Shown here: positions 51,804-64,000 of the stretch, piece by piece
Layout: the number at the start of each line of letters is the position of its first letter
How positions within the stretch are numbered: position 1 is the first letter of the stretch
Assembly: GCF_000002995.4 (NCBI RefSeq)
Contig: NW_025062479.1
Span: forward strand, 23,122,721 to 23,186,720
DNA: 64,000 bases
Source of the DNA: Brugia malayi
Taxonomy: Eukaryota; Nematoda; Chromadorea; Rhabditida; Onchocercidae
Direction: 5' to 3'
The notes under the pieces: model-generated
What the model was told of the DNA's origin: nothing
Database searches by the model: none
What the model saw: the letters and a program-made list of their open reading frames with translations, nothing else
Program-made: the position numbers and the translations under genes

Positions 51804-54800
51804 TCACCTAATTCGTTGACAATCAAATAATCCATCCCATAATCGACAACTGACAGTTATTATTGGTCCTAATAATCTTCCAGGCTTCTGACTAATTTCC
51901 TGCATCTTGATTACTGTTGGTACCAGCAAAAAAAACTTTTTTAATTCAGCTTCTGTTGGTTGCATATTTAGGCCAAGCTGCCAGTAACCTATTTGTCGTA
52001 TCACATTATAAAACATCACAGTATCGGATTCTGTTGCCAAATTATACAATTTTTGCATTTCTTCGATATTCTCTTCTATCACCTTCAACATTCACTGCAT
52101 TTGTTTATAATTTGAGTAAATTGCCATCAAAATTTCATTATGATAATAATTGACAAATGTGAATTTATGATTGTAAGTTGAAGTAAAATTGTGTACTATC
52201 ACTTGTGGATGGAATTACTTAGTTGAATTCTGCTTAAAATCGCACTAACATTTGATATTTTTACAGTGTACAATGGAAAAAAAATATTACACATTCAAAT
52301 TTAGATTGTTTTTGCATAATTTTAAAGATATAAGCAATGAACTAATTACTGTATTTGTAATAAACCTTAAAGTTTCTCCTACTATGACACTGTAGGAAAT
52401 ACATCTACCAGAATGATAAACTAAGGAACGAACTTGATGCATTAAGCATTAAGACTGATAAATAATGACAATTTGGAGTTAAAAAAGACTAACTTTTTGC
52501 TTATCTTCGGTGTTATTTCTTGCGCTAACTGAAGCAAATCGGAAATTGAGAAGCACAGCTGGCAAAGAACTATCAATCACAATGACATCCTCCGAAAAAT
52601 CAATGTCCTTAATTTTTTAAAAATGTAAAATTACCTAGGAAAGACATAAAGGGAAACAAAAAAGAACTTGAAATATCAACATTATATCAACATTAACTTG
52701 AAATAACAAAATTGAGTTTTAAATTCCAAATTAACAAACCTCTAAAAGATCCAATTTGCTCGAGAGATATTTATATTTACCATAGCAGGCAAAATTTTCA
52801 AATAAGGAGTACGGATTTGAAAGCCGATCAGAAAGGCGCACCAGAGCATTTGGATAATGAACTATATGTTCCATAAAAGCAAGACCCTCTTTATTATACA
52901 GGAAGACAGCCGGAATAACAATATCATCTTTGATTGTTTGATCACCAGACATTGCAAATGGTGGTAGCACATCGATACTTGTACCAATGGTATTATCTAT
53001 AATGTATTCATTTTTGAAGAATAATCAAAATTAGTTGAAATTTTAAAATGAAAAACAACAGATTGATAAGATAGCCATCTTTTCTCCTATAAAGAAATTA
53101 CGACTAATTCTGCAATCTTCAAAAATTATTTAACTTTAAACACATAAATCAATATTTCTGTTTCTCTTAAGCATTATATACCTTCTTCAAAGGATAATAA
53201 ATCTGCATCACTCTTCACACAATAACTAAACCACCAATAATGTATATTTATATTTCTTCCTTCACAAATAACCTTTTCAAACGTTTATTTATTTTTCCTT
53301 TTTTAATATGCAATAAACCAACATATATCGAGAAAAGAAATTTTCAAGTATTACCAATAATAATGATACCAACAGCACCACTTCTTTGGACATAACGTGC
53401 TTTTTCTTGAAACATGCAATCTTGACGCTGAACTACTGCAATACGACCTTTCATCCTTGGCGCATTTGTTAGCGGACTACAAGCACGAAAAGGAACAGCA
53501 ATTTGAACTTCGGCAATTACCTAAACAAATTGAAAAAAAAATTAATTAATTTCTAGGAAAAATAAACAAGCAGGCAAATAGTAAATCGACAAATAAATAA
53601 AAATAAATAATAAAGAGTGTATTCTTATTCTAATGTCTTCCACCCCTTTCAGTACAGCTAGAAAACATCTTACTGCGAAATTCCTCACATCCGGAAGAAA
53701 GGCAAATCTGTAAACCTATCCCTACCTACGGGTAGTAAAGTTACGATTATAAACACAACAAGCAACTTACTGCTTTATAATTCAAATTTTGGCCGAATTG
53801 TGCAGATGCAGCTCGCCAATGCAACTTCCCAAATATAGGCTGTGACACCACTTGGACAATTCGATTATCATTAAAACCTAAAAAAGAAAATGTAACGAAA
53901 CAATCTATCAGCTTATGCGGTCTGATCACGAGCATATATTAATACTGATTGAATCAATTAAATTTAGTTTAAGGAATAAAGTCCACATGGAAGAAAGGCT
54001 CAGGAACTTGAGGGTAACTAGAAGAGTAACATTCTAGCATCTTATTCAGTAATTATTATTCATGCTTAATAAAGCAATTATAATGAATTCGACTTTCGAA
54101 AGAGAATCTGAACATTAAAAAAGAAAACGGTACAAAAATTTGTTCTTTAATAAAAAACAAACCAAATCCATGTCTATCTGAACCAGCTATCATGATCATT
54201 TCTTGAATAAACTCACTACCAAGAACGGCCCATTCCGGTGAAATAGCCTAAAAACGCAATATTCAATTTTTAAGCAAAATTTTGATTGCCCTTTCTCACT
54301 TTTTGATCATTACCACAACAGATTATCCAAAAGTTAATCTAAAAATTGGATTAAATTAGTGAAAATAATAGTCAAAAGTGATTTATTAATCAAATAAATC
54401 AAGCATGTTCAACAAAACTACAAAATTACACTAAATTTTGCATGCATCAAATATTCAAGCAAAATAAAAACAGGTAAAAAATTACATAATGAAATGTTGT
54501 TCTATTCATACTAAACATTCATTAAATAATATCATCGTAATGCATTATGCATTAATAGTATAAGAAATTAAACAATTATGCAGTGCATATAGTATACTAA
54601 ACTCATAAAAGAAAATTTAATAAAAGAGCAAAATTGCTAAGAGAAAAGACTGATAAAATGAGAAGAGAAAATAAAAATGTGAAAAATAAAAAAAAAAAAA
54701 AAAAATTTAAACACAAAACTTAAGAAAAATTAAGCAGTTTGTTCTAACCTGAAAATGAGACTATAGCTCAAATAATGTTTCGAAGTGATAATAGTCAATG

Positions 54801-55609
54801 GTTGAAATTAGTAAACATATGGAAAAAAAAAAAAAAAAAGAAAGACTTAGATTTTATTCAATCACTTCTGATTGAAAATACTGAATAAGAGAAAGCAAAT
54901 AAAAGAGATACAAAAAGAGAATATTTCAGATAAAAAAGAAAAAATTTACATTTGGCATAATATAGTTGCAAATATAAACTACAATCTGTTACTGTTGTTA
55001 TTAAAATGACAATTCTACAGAATAATATGAAAAAACATTGACTAAGAAATTAGTAATTTTTTTAAATTTTAAAAAAAAAAAAAAGAAAAAATCCATGCTG
55101 TCATTAGGATCAGTTTTTTTTTTTTTTTTTAATGAAATTTATAAAAAATTAAATACTTATATTTCAATAACATTTGAATTTCAGAAAAAAAGAACACGCA
55201 ATAACAGTAAGTTAAGAAAGAAGTGAAAGATATGTAATAGATATGTTCATAAATATATTTCTTTTCTCCGAGTTAGTAATTTGATATTTTCAAGTTAATA
55301 ACTAATTTGATATTTTTTAAATTTTCTTTCTAAAAAATGAGAAAATAAAATATTTTGTAAAAATCAAATCATCATCTAAAACGTGCACAAAAAATATATA
55401 TAAGTGAAAGAATAAAAAGTATTTCACTGATATGTATGTATATCATAAGGCATTAAGTGACTATCAAATCATATATTGCTGGTAGTTTTGTTACATTTCA
55501 AAGGATCTATCTATTAAGCAATAATTTATTTTAATTTTTTCATTTTCTCTCACCTATTATTCTCTTTCTACTTTATACAAGATTTCAAATCCATTTTTCT
55601 TTCAAAAAA

Positions 55610-55641
<32 letters not shown>

Positions 55642-55830
55642 AAAAACTAAAATTCAAAATTCTAAACAAACAATTAACAAATTTATCGAGTGCTTTCTAA
55701 AAATTAAACACCAGCAATATTCCATCCTAAACTGCACAATATTTTGCTCTATTTTTTAACTATAATTACATGCTTCACTTGTTATATTATTATTATTATT
55801 ATCACCATCATCATCACCGTTATCATCATC

Positions 55831-55864
<34 letters not shown>

Positions 55865-56541
55865 TCACTATCAATATTATCATCATCATCATCGTCGTCA
55901 CTATCACTACCATCATCATTATCATTATCATTATCATCTTTCATTTTCAAACATTCAGATGCGTTCGATTCATCTGCATTGATTGAATTAGCAATTGGTC
56001 GTCTTACAGGTGGTATTATTCGATAGCCACAAACAATCACACACACAACAACTGCAGCAGCAATCATAACAGAAATCCATAATAGGACAACAAGCATAAT
56101 CATAGAAAGTAATTGGGTGACAGCAGCATGCGATGGATGAACGATGTAGATATGTGCTTGTTTTTTCACCGATTCTGTATCATCCAACATGCACACACTA
56201 TTCAACATATTATTACTATCAGCCAGTGTTTCGGTTTCGGTAGTGAATTCATTCGCTTCGCCCTGAAAACAGGTGCCTTTGAACTTAACTTACTAATTTC
56301 TTTCTCCCCTTTTGTAATGATAGAAATGGGTCAAAAAGTGAAAGGTAAAAAGAAAAATTGCTTCTAAACGAAAGAAAGAGAGAGAGAGAGAGGGAAAAAA
56401 AAAAAGAAGGAATTTGTTATAAAGATATAAAATGATGGATAAATTTTTGAAATGAGAAATTTAGAAATTTTTAGGATACGAATTTTAAAAATAAAGGGCG
56501 AAGCGGACCATCCATCATCTACCACCGATCACTTATATTTT

Positions 56542-56574
<33 letters not shown>

Positions 56575-59500
56575 ACGCAAAAGATATGCAATTCACAAAT
56601 ACTCCATGCAAAACCAATTAAAATAGACAATATTTAACATATTCAAATTACCATGATAAATAGCAAGACATTGTTCAAAATGAATAATAAGTAATCTATT
56701 CATTTTCTAGTCATAATCGAATACGCGAAACATTGAATCACTTTTCCTGTGATAAGCAATGTTCAGGTATTTTGAAACAATCAAAACATACCGAATCCGG
56801 TGAATGAGTTAGATGAACATGTCCATCAACTTGAAACTGCATTTGGATTCCCATCTTTTTCAACTGTTTTATATGTTCGACATTTGTTGCACTAAACGAC
56901 CATGCACTTAGCCGTTTTGGCCTATAAAATCAAAATTAATCAATGTTTGGTGCCATATGGATAAAAGTACAGAAAATACAATCTGATTATTGCAAGGACC
57001 TTTACGTTTCAACTAAATCAATACATTCGCAAACGATTAATATTGATTCAGGAATATTCATTCAAAAGTTCAGAAGTATAATCATCCAAGATACAATACC
57101 TACTCCGCTAGTAGTGGATGATCATTGAAGTGTATACTTAAGTATTTTATATTATAAATAAGATTTACAACAAACACTTATACTAACACTCTACTAATAT
57201 TTTATCTCATCTGTTGAGCATATGAACATTATGACAATTATGATGTATAAATATTGATTGCAAAATTTTAAAAAGAACGCTACACTAACACTCTACTGAT
57301 ATTTTATCTCATCTGTTAAGTTTATGCAAGTTACTCGTTGCTTAAACGAAAGCAACTCATTTGCAAATGTTTTTATAAAATCCTAGAAGCAAATTTCAGT
57401 AACATTTTAGCTGTTTATAAAATGTAAAACAAACATCTTACAAAACTTAGAACCTATAAAACTTGTAAAATAAAATTATAAAACTTATAAGACAAAAAAC
57501 CATACATTGTTGGACAACTACTGATGCTTTCCGAATTCTTCGTTAGTTCGCTGACAACATTTTGTACAGTGCTACGCAATTCTTCTGCATAGGCTGGTAA
57601 ATTATCATACTTTTCACTGATCACTGTTGCAGGGCATGCTGATCGAAATTTTCTATTCATTATTGCATTTTCATCATCAATTATTTCATCCGGATCAATA
57701 ATCAAGCGACGAGGAAGCTACAAATTTTTTCATCAATACAATAAAAGTTAATTTTTGGTTCATTTATTCATTAATTTTTGGTCTTATTTGAGTTTACTAT
57801 GATATGCTTTATATTTTCACTGTCAAGTGATATCTATCACCAAAGTAGTAGTAAAGATTCATCAAAAAACATAAAAATGCTGTTAGCATCGTTAGGCAAG
57901 TAGAGCTAACTTTTTCGCTATTATCAGTGTCAGCGATTGAAAGTGGAATAAAATGAGCTTCGGTAGTAAGAACATAGTTATCCAAGTCAATTTTCAAGTC
58001 AGATGGATCCGTGAAAATCATATATAGATATTTCAATGTTTCCGAAAGCACGAAAGAATCCATTCTGAAAACTAATTCAATAATATTTTTAAAGAGAAAA
58101 AGACAGGAAGAGAAAAAAAAAACGTGTAACTTTTTAGAATCTTAGAAGTTCTAATAAAGTAAGTTCATTTATGCAAAGAAATGACTGCATGGATTCATAC
58201 CGGTCTTCATGATTCATCGAACGAATATCTCCGACAGCAGCAAATCCACATTCAACTCGCAAAAATTTATTCATACTATCCAAAATCTGACAAATAGTGA
58301 AAGCATTTTTTAGGATAAAAGCAGAAAAATCAAAATATTCTTTCAAAAAACTGTTTGATCGAACAAAAATTGAAAAATTCATCAAATACTTACATTTTTC
58401 GCGACATGTAAGTAATGCTCATCTTTGGTTGCTCTGTACAGCAGATAGGTGCTTTCAATAAATTCCGGTCGAATAGGATGCTGGGCCCAATGAACTTGCA
58501 AATCGTGCGTAAATGCTTCCGGTAAGAATTTGTGTCTCTAAAACAAAAGTTAAAAGTCAAAAATTGTTGCCAGGAGTGCAGAAAAATATGCCGCAACATC
58601 AAATAATTTAATTAAATGTAGTAGATAATTTACAGCGTTATTAAATATTAATTTAAACGGATAAAGGAGAGAATGATTTAATCACACAAACTCAATTCCT
58701 TATAAAAAGGGCTGTTTAAAGAATAATGTTGGGGAAACTAAAGAAAAAAAAATATTTTCCATCAATCATGAACCAATGAAAAAGCATACTTTGATCACTT
58801 GATAAAGCGTTTCATGAAATTCGATAGCTGCTTTCAGATCACCCTTCAAAACCTGTATACCAGGCCAAAATGCCAACAAAGAATCCATGTAAGTTCTAGC
58901 CGCAATTGTTGGTTTGTGCATGTGAACATCGATAAACAATGGACCTTTGTTAACATACCTCATTATAGCATCATAATGCTGCAAAATGCTGAGAATTACC
59001 TTACATTAATTAGAAATTAGATAAACTAATATTCGAATGCATCGATCGTCCATGTTATCTAATAAAACTAATTTAAATTATCTCAAAGTTTTTGTTGTCC
59101 GCATATCACAATCTCGGAACTAGTGCATTAAATTAATCTGATCATTTTACTAATACAGTAAAGAATCGCAACCTTATTGAAGCGATATAAGTACCCCTCG
59201 TCTCCTAATAAAATATATGCCTTCAAACAATACTCGTAATAAGAATCGATTCCTGCACCAATACCCGCATCTGCAATAAAACTTGATTTTCAAAAAAAAA
59301 AAATATATATATATATATATTAAATCTAAAATTGTCCGTACTATTGGATCATAGGTTTACAGAAAATACAGTTCATGCTAACATTAATGAAAAATGAATA
59401 ACAGTAAACTAAATACATGTAAAATAAAGAAATGAATAACATAAATTGGTGAGCCAATTCACAATACCTCTTCTTATCCAATCTCCAGAATGTACATTTA

Positions 59501-62102
59501 AGACAGTGCCCATCAAATCACTTCCTCGATGTCTTTGAGCCCAAAGAAAATCCATCGCTATTCGAGCCTTCTCCTCATAAATTGGTTTACCTGTAAGTCG
59601 ACTCAGCGCAGCAAATTCGAGAATCATGGTTCCTCCACAAGCTGTACAAGTGTCATGTTGTTGTCGGAGAAAATCTAACATTCCATACTTAAGATTTATC
59701 TGCAAATTGGATATAAAAATACTTCAGAAAAAAAAATAAAGCTATAATTTTTTTCCTGAAATTATAATATTCATTATAGTTGATGAGTCCTACTCAACCA
59801 GTAAGAAAATTAAATACTTTAATAACATTCATCACTTTAGAACAGCTAAATCCACTCTTACTCTAGAATAAGGAATTCCACTACTGGTATTGAAAGCAGG
59901 AAGAAGTCTATCAGCTAATTCAGCAGCCATCTGTAACAATTCGTCTTTATACCATCTCAAACGATTCTCGTCTCTGGATTGTACCAGTTTAACCATTACG
60001 TGACCTATAAAGCTTTACATATTTATCTCTTAAATATGCGTGGATTTTTCCAATGACAAAAGACTATAAGTGAATATTTATGAAAGCTTAGCCGTATCAG
60101 GAACAGTTCCAATCAATAGCCAGATTAAAAAAAATTAAAAGTAACAGTTTAGCAATCACTCGCATTTACGGCTCTATTACAAAGTCAATTTATTATCCCA
60201 CTCCATGTATGATACAGTTATCAGTAGCTGATACACTATTCAACTAATCCTTAAAACTGATCTCATGTCAAAAATGAAAAAAAAAAAATCGAGAGTGTAC
60301 CTGATATTAATCCTCCTACCATTCTAATATTCGTTTCAAAAACTGATACAACTAAGTTCGAATCGAAGCGAACATTCTTTACAACTCGTTCCACAGACTT
60401 TTCAAATTCATCCAATTCATCCAACACAACTAGCGCATCCAATGAATCAACAAGAGTTAATGAAAAACTGCAAGTTTTTTTTTTTATCAAATCAACTATT
60501 TTTTTTTTTTTTTTGACCTCAAAAATAAATCTAGTAAAATTGAACTAATGAATTTTTTTTTTTCAAAAGCACTAGATTAAAAATGAGTTATCGACCAAAC
60601 AACAGACACGGTAATACAAAGTTTTCAAAAGAGTTCACACTGCCCAAGACAGGAATCGAACCTGTGTCGCCACGGCCACAACGTGGAGTACTAACCACTA
60701 TACTACTTGGGCCGACAACTTAATCCCTAAATATGCTAGAAGTGAGTGCAGTATTTAATAAATTTCAAGGCAATTGAAATTTATTTAGTCGAGAAGAAAT
60801 AAAAGAGATAGAAAGAGGTAAATTCTGAATTATGCAAAGGAACAATATGCATTCTTATCTTTATGACAAAAAGAAAAAATCTCTCTTAATTCTCAATTTT
60901 TGAATAAAAAGTTATTTCATAATTTTTTGGTGATTGAAATGCAAATTTGTTGACAATTTTAAATCAAATATGAAATTTATCAATTTTTGTTACAAAATCT
61001 CTCTCTCTTTTTTTTTTTTTCATTTCAACTTCTAATTCGGTGTAAAATTTTATAAGCAATGAAAACATTGTGTTTCTTGATAATGGGGAAAAAACAATGC
61101 ATATTTTTCATTTTGTTTTTCAACATATGTTTCTCTTCTTATAACAAATACAAAAAAAAAAAAAAGAACACTGTCGAAAAAGCTAGGAACATTAACATAC
61201 TTATTAAATAGAAATGACAATTAGAATTCTTTGAATTACAAAAAGAAATGGCTAAGATAGTTTAAAACACGAAAGCTTTAAACAAGTTTTCTAAATATTT
61301 TTTGTAAATATCAACTAACATCAGCAATTAAAAAATAATTGAACAGTTAGTAGAAAAAAACTTACTTCCCTAAGGCGTCATCAATATCACCACGTGGTGG
61401 TGTAACACCTCGTTGTCGTCCTTTACATGACAATGGCATTAGTTCATCATGTGGATATGCATACTTCATGTACGAATTATACCCGTGCATGAACATTTCT
61501 TTTGCTTGCAACCTGTAAGAACATAATATAAAATGAAAAAGAAAAAAAAAAAAGATGAAAAATGTTTTTTGGCATATAAAAGATTCATCGCCCCATTTCA
61601 AATAACAAGAAGTATGTATTAAAGGAAGAAGCAAATCTTAGTTAAGAAATTTTTCAATTTTCTAGAACTGCTCAAATATTTGCTATTGTTTGAACTACGT
61701 AGCATCATATTTCAATATTAGCTATTGATAACATCAAATCAAGCAGCAAAATGTCAAATAACCAAAAAATATAGCCACTGATTGAATAAGAAAGGAAAGA
61801 TTAGAACGGCTTATACCATGAATTGTAGTACTACTTGTTAACACACTACCAATAAATTATTATATGCTGATAATTTCAATGTACACTTTTATAGAGAGAG
61901 TAAAAGTATAAGAAAACTTATCAAACAGACTGCTATTACATCTTGGCACTCTAAGCAACAAGTTTAATATTAATATTTAATAATTCATTCGAAATTACCT
62001 GAGGGCAATTCTATCAATTTTTTCATTGTCGTATGCATTATTGCATGAGCTTAATCCGATATATATGTGTAGAAAGTATATACTATACATAAGTTGATTC
62101 AT
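51804..62102 (-). CDS. EDEM3: EDEM3-type GH47 mannosidase-like protein with PA domain
   Basis: Eighteen exons, 937 residues: 61999..62102, 61366..61512, 60301..60467, 59862..60004, 59468..59699, 59173..59270, 58790..58978, 58394..58537, 58201..58286, 57911..58064, 57506..57717, 56792..56921, 54163..54247, 53771..53877, 53355..53520, 52740..52996, 52494..52607, 51804..52082. EDEM proteins trim mannose from misfolded glycoproteins in the ER to mark them for degradation. Seen: signal peptide ([17 protein letters not shown]); GH47 domain with [14 protein letters not shown] (~84), [17 protein letters not shown] (~380), [15 protein letters not shown] and the Ca2+-binding TTEAH (~470); then RPKRLSAW and a PA domain ([21 protein letters not shown]). 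The usual RGxC of the PA domain is RQDC. The tail ends in CQRIR, so no KDEL. An alternative last exon is listed separately, and a tRNA gene sits in intron 2. Confidence 0.88.
55756..56262 (-). CDS. EDEM3: Alternative terminal exon: membrane anchor and poly-Asp tail for EDEM3
   Basis: An open exon of 507 bases lies inside the intron between EDEM3 exons 12 and 13. It begins after a good acceptor (TTTTCAG|GGC) in phase 0, the same phase as the exon 12 donor, and ends in TAA. Used as the last exon it gives a 770-residue protein that keeps the whole GH47 domain but replaces the PA domain. Seen: about 50 polar residues, a hydrophobic stretch of about 30 (about 652-682), then RIIPPVRRP and a tail of about 70 residues dominated by Asp with a short Gly run. 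A type I membrane protein with cytosolic acidic tail is inferred from the basic residues after the helix. An internal GT at CCACCT|GTAAGA could in principle make it a cassette exon. Confidence 0.68.
55790..55950. repeat. ATC/GAT trinucleotide repeat within the alternative EDEM3 exon
   Basis: Imperfect ATC repeats on the plus strand, read as GAT (Asp) on the coding strand, with an ACC block that gives the Gly run. They encode the Asp-rich tail. Length is likely to vary between individuals. Confidence 0.85.
60641..60712 (-). tRNA. tRNA-His (anticodon GTG)
   Basis: 72 bases that fold as a tRNA: acceptor arms GCCCAAG / CTTGGGC, a D arm beginning GTATAGTGGTTAGTAC, anticodon stem CCACG / CGTGG around loop TTGTGGC (anticodon GTG), T arm CAGG-TTCGATT-CCTG, discriminator A. 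The internal A and B box sequences for RNA polymerase III are present (TAGTGGTTAG and GGTTCGATTCC). It lies on the same strand as EDEM3, inside its second intron. The base before position 1 is an encoded G. Confidence 0.95.
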
Positions 62103-64000
62103 TGAACTCTGCCATCTCCATATACCGTCTAGCATATTTACGGCTTTAGGACGAAATTAAAAAGTACAATTAAATGAACACCAGAGAAGTGGAAATATAA
62201 TTAAGTGTAAAGCCAACTTCACCACTTACTCTTATACATGTCGAATCCACAATCCTGAAATTACTTGCAAATAATTATTTATCAATAAAATATCACTTAA
62301 GAGCAGATTGCCACGAACATTATTTATTTCAACAGTGTTAAAACAAGCAATAAAGTTAGACATGAAGGAATAACATCCTAACAAAGTTAGTTCAAATAAA
62401 GTTAAAATAAAAGTGAAAAAGGATAACATAAGATGACCTGAAGAGAGAGATAATGATTTCCTAAGCATTTCATTAGTTTAATATTACTTCAAATTTACCA
62501 GTATTCTTATTATGAGGTTTATTATCCATTTCTAAACTTTTATTCTGTCTCTGCACCAGAAACAAACAGAAAGTTCAATGCAAAATAAGTATTAAAAGTA
62601 CCTATTCAACATGGTACAATTACAAGCTATTAATTTATTGCTATGTTTCAATTTATTACAGCGCTCTTGAGCCAAGCTGAGCTGTATCTTGATCGTTTGA
62701 CCTATATAAAGTAATTTTTTCTAACTTCTTATTTAAGTGGATGTATGATAGTTTGTAAGAACAAAAATTCATCAATAGAAACATAAACATCATTGAAACT
62801 ATAAAAAGTAAACACAGTAATTACACATGCTGATTAAAGATCACTTGTCAAAAAAATAATACACCGATATGTACTGCTTTACGAACATATATCTAAATTA
62901 AATATTTTAGAAATTATTCACATTCTGCCTAATATAGTTATTAATTTCTCTTTGATTACTAATCACAAATATTAACATTGACACTAACATATATTTCCTT
63001 TCCAAACTTACACAGTCCAAAAGTTAGCTTCAAATTAGATCAAGAATAACCATCATAATCATCGATATATCGATTGAAATGAAACAATTCCGTCATTGCT
63101 CACGAATAACACTAAAATATCCACAACATTTACATCCTTTCAAACACTGAAAATCGTAAAATCTGTAATTCGTTTTAAAAGAAGGTACTTTCAGATTTCT
63201 ATTAGGACAAACACGGCAAAACAATGCTAACAAATGGTATCTAAGAACATTGTACGACAACAGAAATCAATACGATTGATATCCACAAAAAAAGCAGAGA
63301 AATTGATGATATAGAAAATAGAAAATGATGGCTTACGTTTTCTTCCAAAACTTGTTTTCTTTTTCTTCTTCAGCAAAATATTATCAGCAAAAAGAGAAAG
63401 AGGAAGAAAAAAAAAAAAAAATAGTTCAAACCTTCCTTTCATTCTGCAATTTCGGATATCTTTATAAAAACCATTTTAGCATTCTTTTTCAAGCTATCTT
63501 TTTTTGAAAATATTTTAGTCGATGAATAAGTTATCTTAAACTTTCCACTTTAGTTTCATTTTATAGCTTTAATCGAAAATATCCTGAAAGATAACAAATG
63601 TTATTTTTTTTTCCACTTCTTTCATACTTTACTTCACTGAATCAAAACTGAAATTACTTTTTCCAAAAACACATTTCTAAAGCACAAGAATTGTGAATAA
63701 TTTCACGAATAACTTCTAAATGTCTAACTTCTGTTTAATAAATGACTTCTTCATTTATATAACTTACATTCTCGGAACTGTATCGCTTCCTATCTTTCAA
63801 AGAAGACACATATTTCACCATTGTGAATCATTCATTTTAAAACAATAACACTGAAAATAAAAACTTAAACAATAGTTGAAATTAGAATGTTTTAAAATTT
63901 AAAATTTCACTCAAAATGTCTTAGAATGTTTTAAAATTTCAAATTTCACTCAAACATCTCTCCCTGACAACAAATAATAATAAAACATAAACTTCATCAT
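62103..64000. other. Region upstream of EDEM3, no gene seen
   Basis: About 1.9 kb to the window edge. It should contain the EDEM3 promoter. A hydrophobic frame at 62232..62468 (-) and short frames near 63227-63507 have no splice partners, no family resemblance and simple-sequence content. I do not call them. Confidence 0.5.

Noticed and set aside
55744..55986. Plus-strand frames of poly-Ile and poly-His
   Set aside because: These are shadows of the trinucleotide repeat that codes for Asp on the minus strand.
62232..62468. Hydrophobic 78-codon minus-strand frame upstream of EDEM3
   Set aside because: No splice-compatible neighbours and no recognisable motif. The EDEM3 signal peptide is already provided by the exon at 61999..62102.

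Overview
This window is a piece of a eukaryotic nuclear genome, most likely from a parasitic nematode of the filarial/spirurid type. The evidence is strongly AT-rich non-coding DNA, many short introns with TTTYAG-like acceptors, poly-A/T tracts and minisatellites, and the gene set (arginine kinase, bestrophin, secreted C-type lectin). The clade is an inference; the sequence alone does not name a species. I rebuilt eleven protein-coding genes by hand, choosing splice sites so that every intron keeps the reading frame. One tRNA gene is also present.

Layout. 0.6-4.7 kb (-): DHHC palmitoyltransferase. 6.1-12.7 kb (-): AMP-binding acyl-CoA synthetase/ligase. 13.1-14.3 kb (-): CHRAC1-like histone-fold protein. 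16.1-23.6 kb (-): zinc-finger protein of about 833 residues whose fingers alternate C2H2 and C2HC. 25.0-26.5 kb (+): METTL26 (DUF938) methyltransferase-like protein. 27.4-31.5 kb (+): KLHDC10-type kelch protein. 32.8-37.1 kb (-): bestrophin channel. 39.1-42.0 kb (-): secreted Asn-rich C-type lectin. 44.1-47.3 kb (+): DUSP12/YVH1 phosphatase. 47.6-50.8 kb (-): arginine kinase. 51.8-62.1 kb (-): EDEM3-type GH47 mannosidase-like protein with a PA domain, an extra terminal exon encoding a membrane anchor, and a tRNA-His gene in one intron. From 62.1 kb to the end I see no gene.

The genes are mostly ordinary housekeeping or surface/secretory functions and do not form one pathway. Three things stand out. 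(1) The EDEM3 gene has a phase-compatible alternative last exon that would swap the soluble PA-domain tail for a transmembrane helix and a long Asp-rich tail. (2) In two unrelated genes, local tandem duplication has copied an exon/intron junction several times into the neighbouring intron: acceptor copies in the acyl-CoA synthetase and donor copies in the bestrophin. (3) The zinc-finger protein repeats a C2H2 + C2HC finger pair three times. All gene models are hand-made without transcript data. First exons, the zinc-finger exon 3/4 junction and UTRs are the least certain parts.
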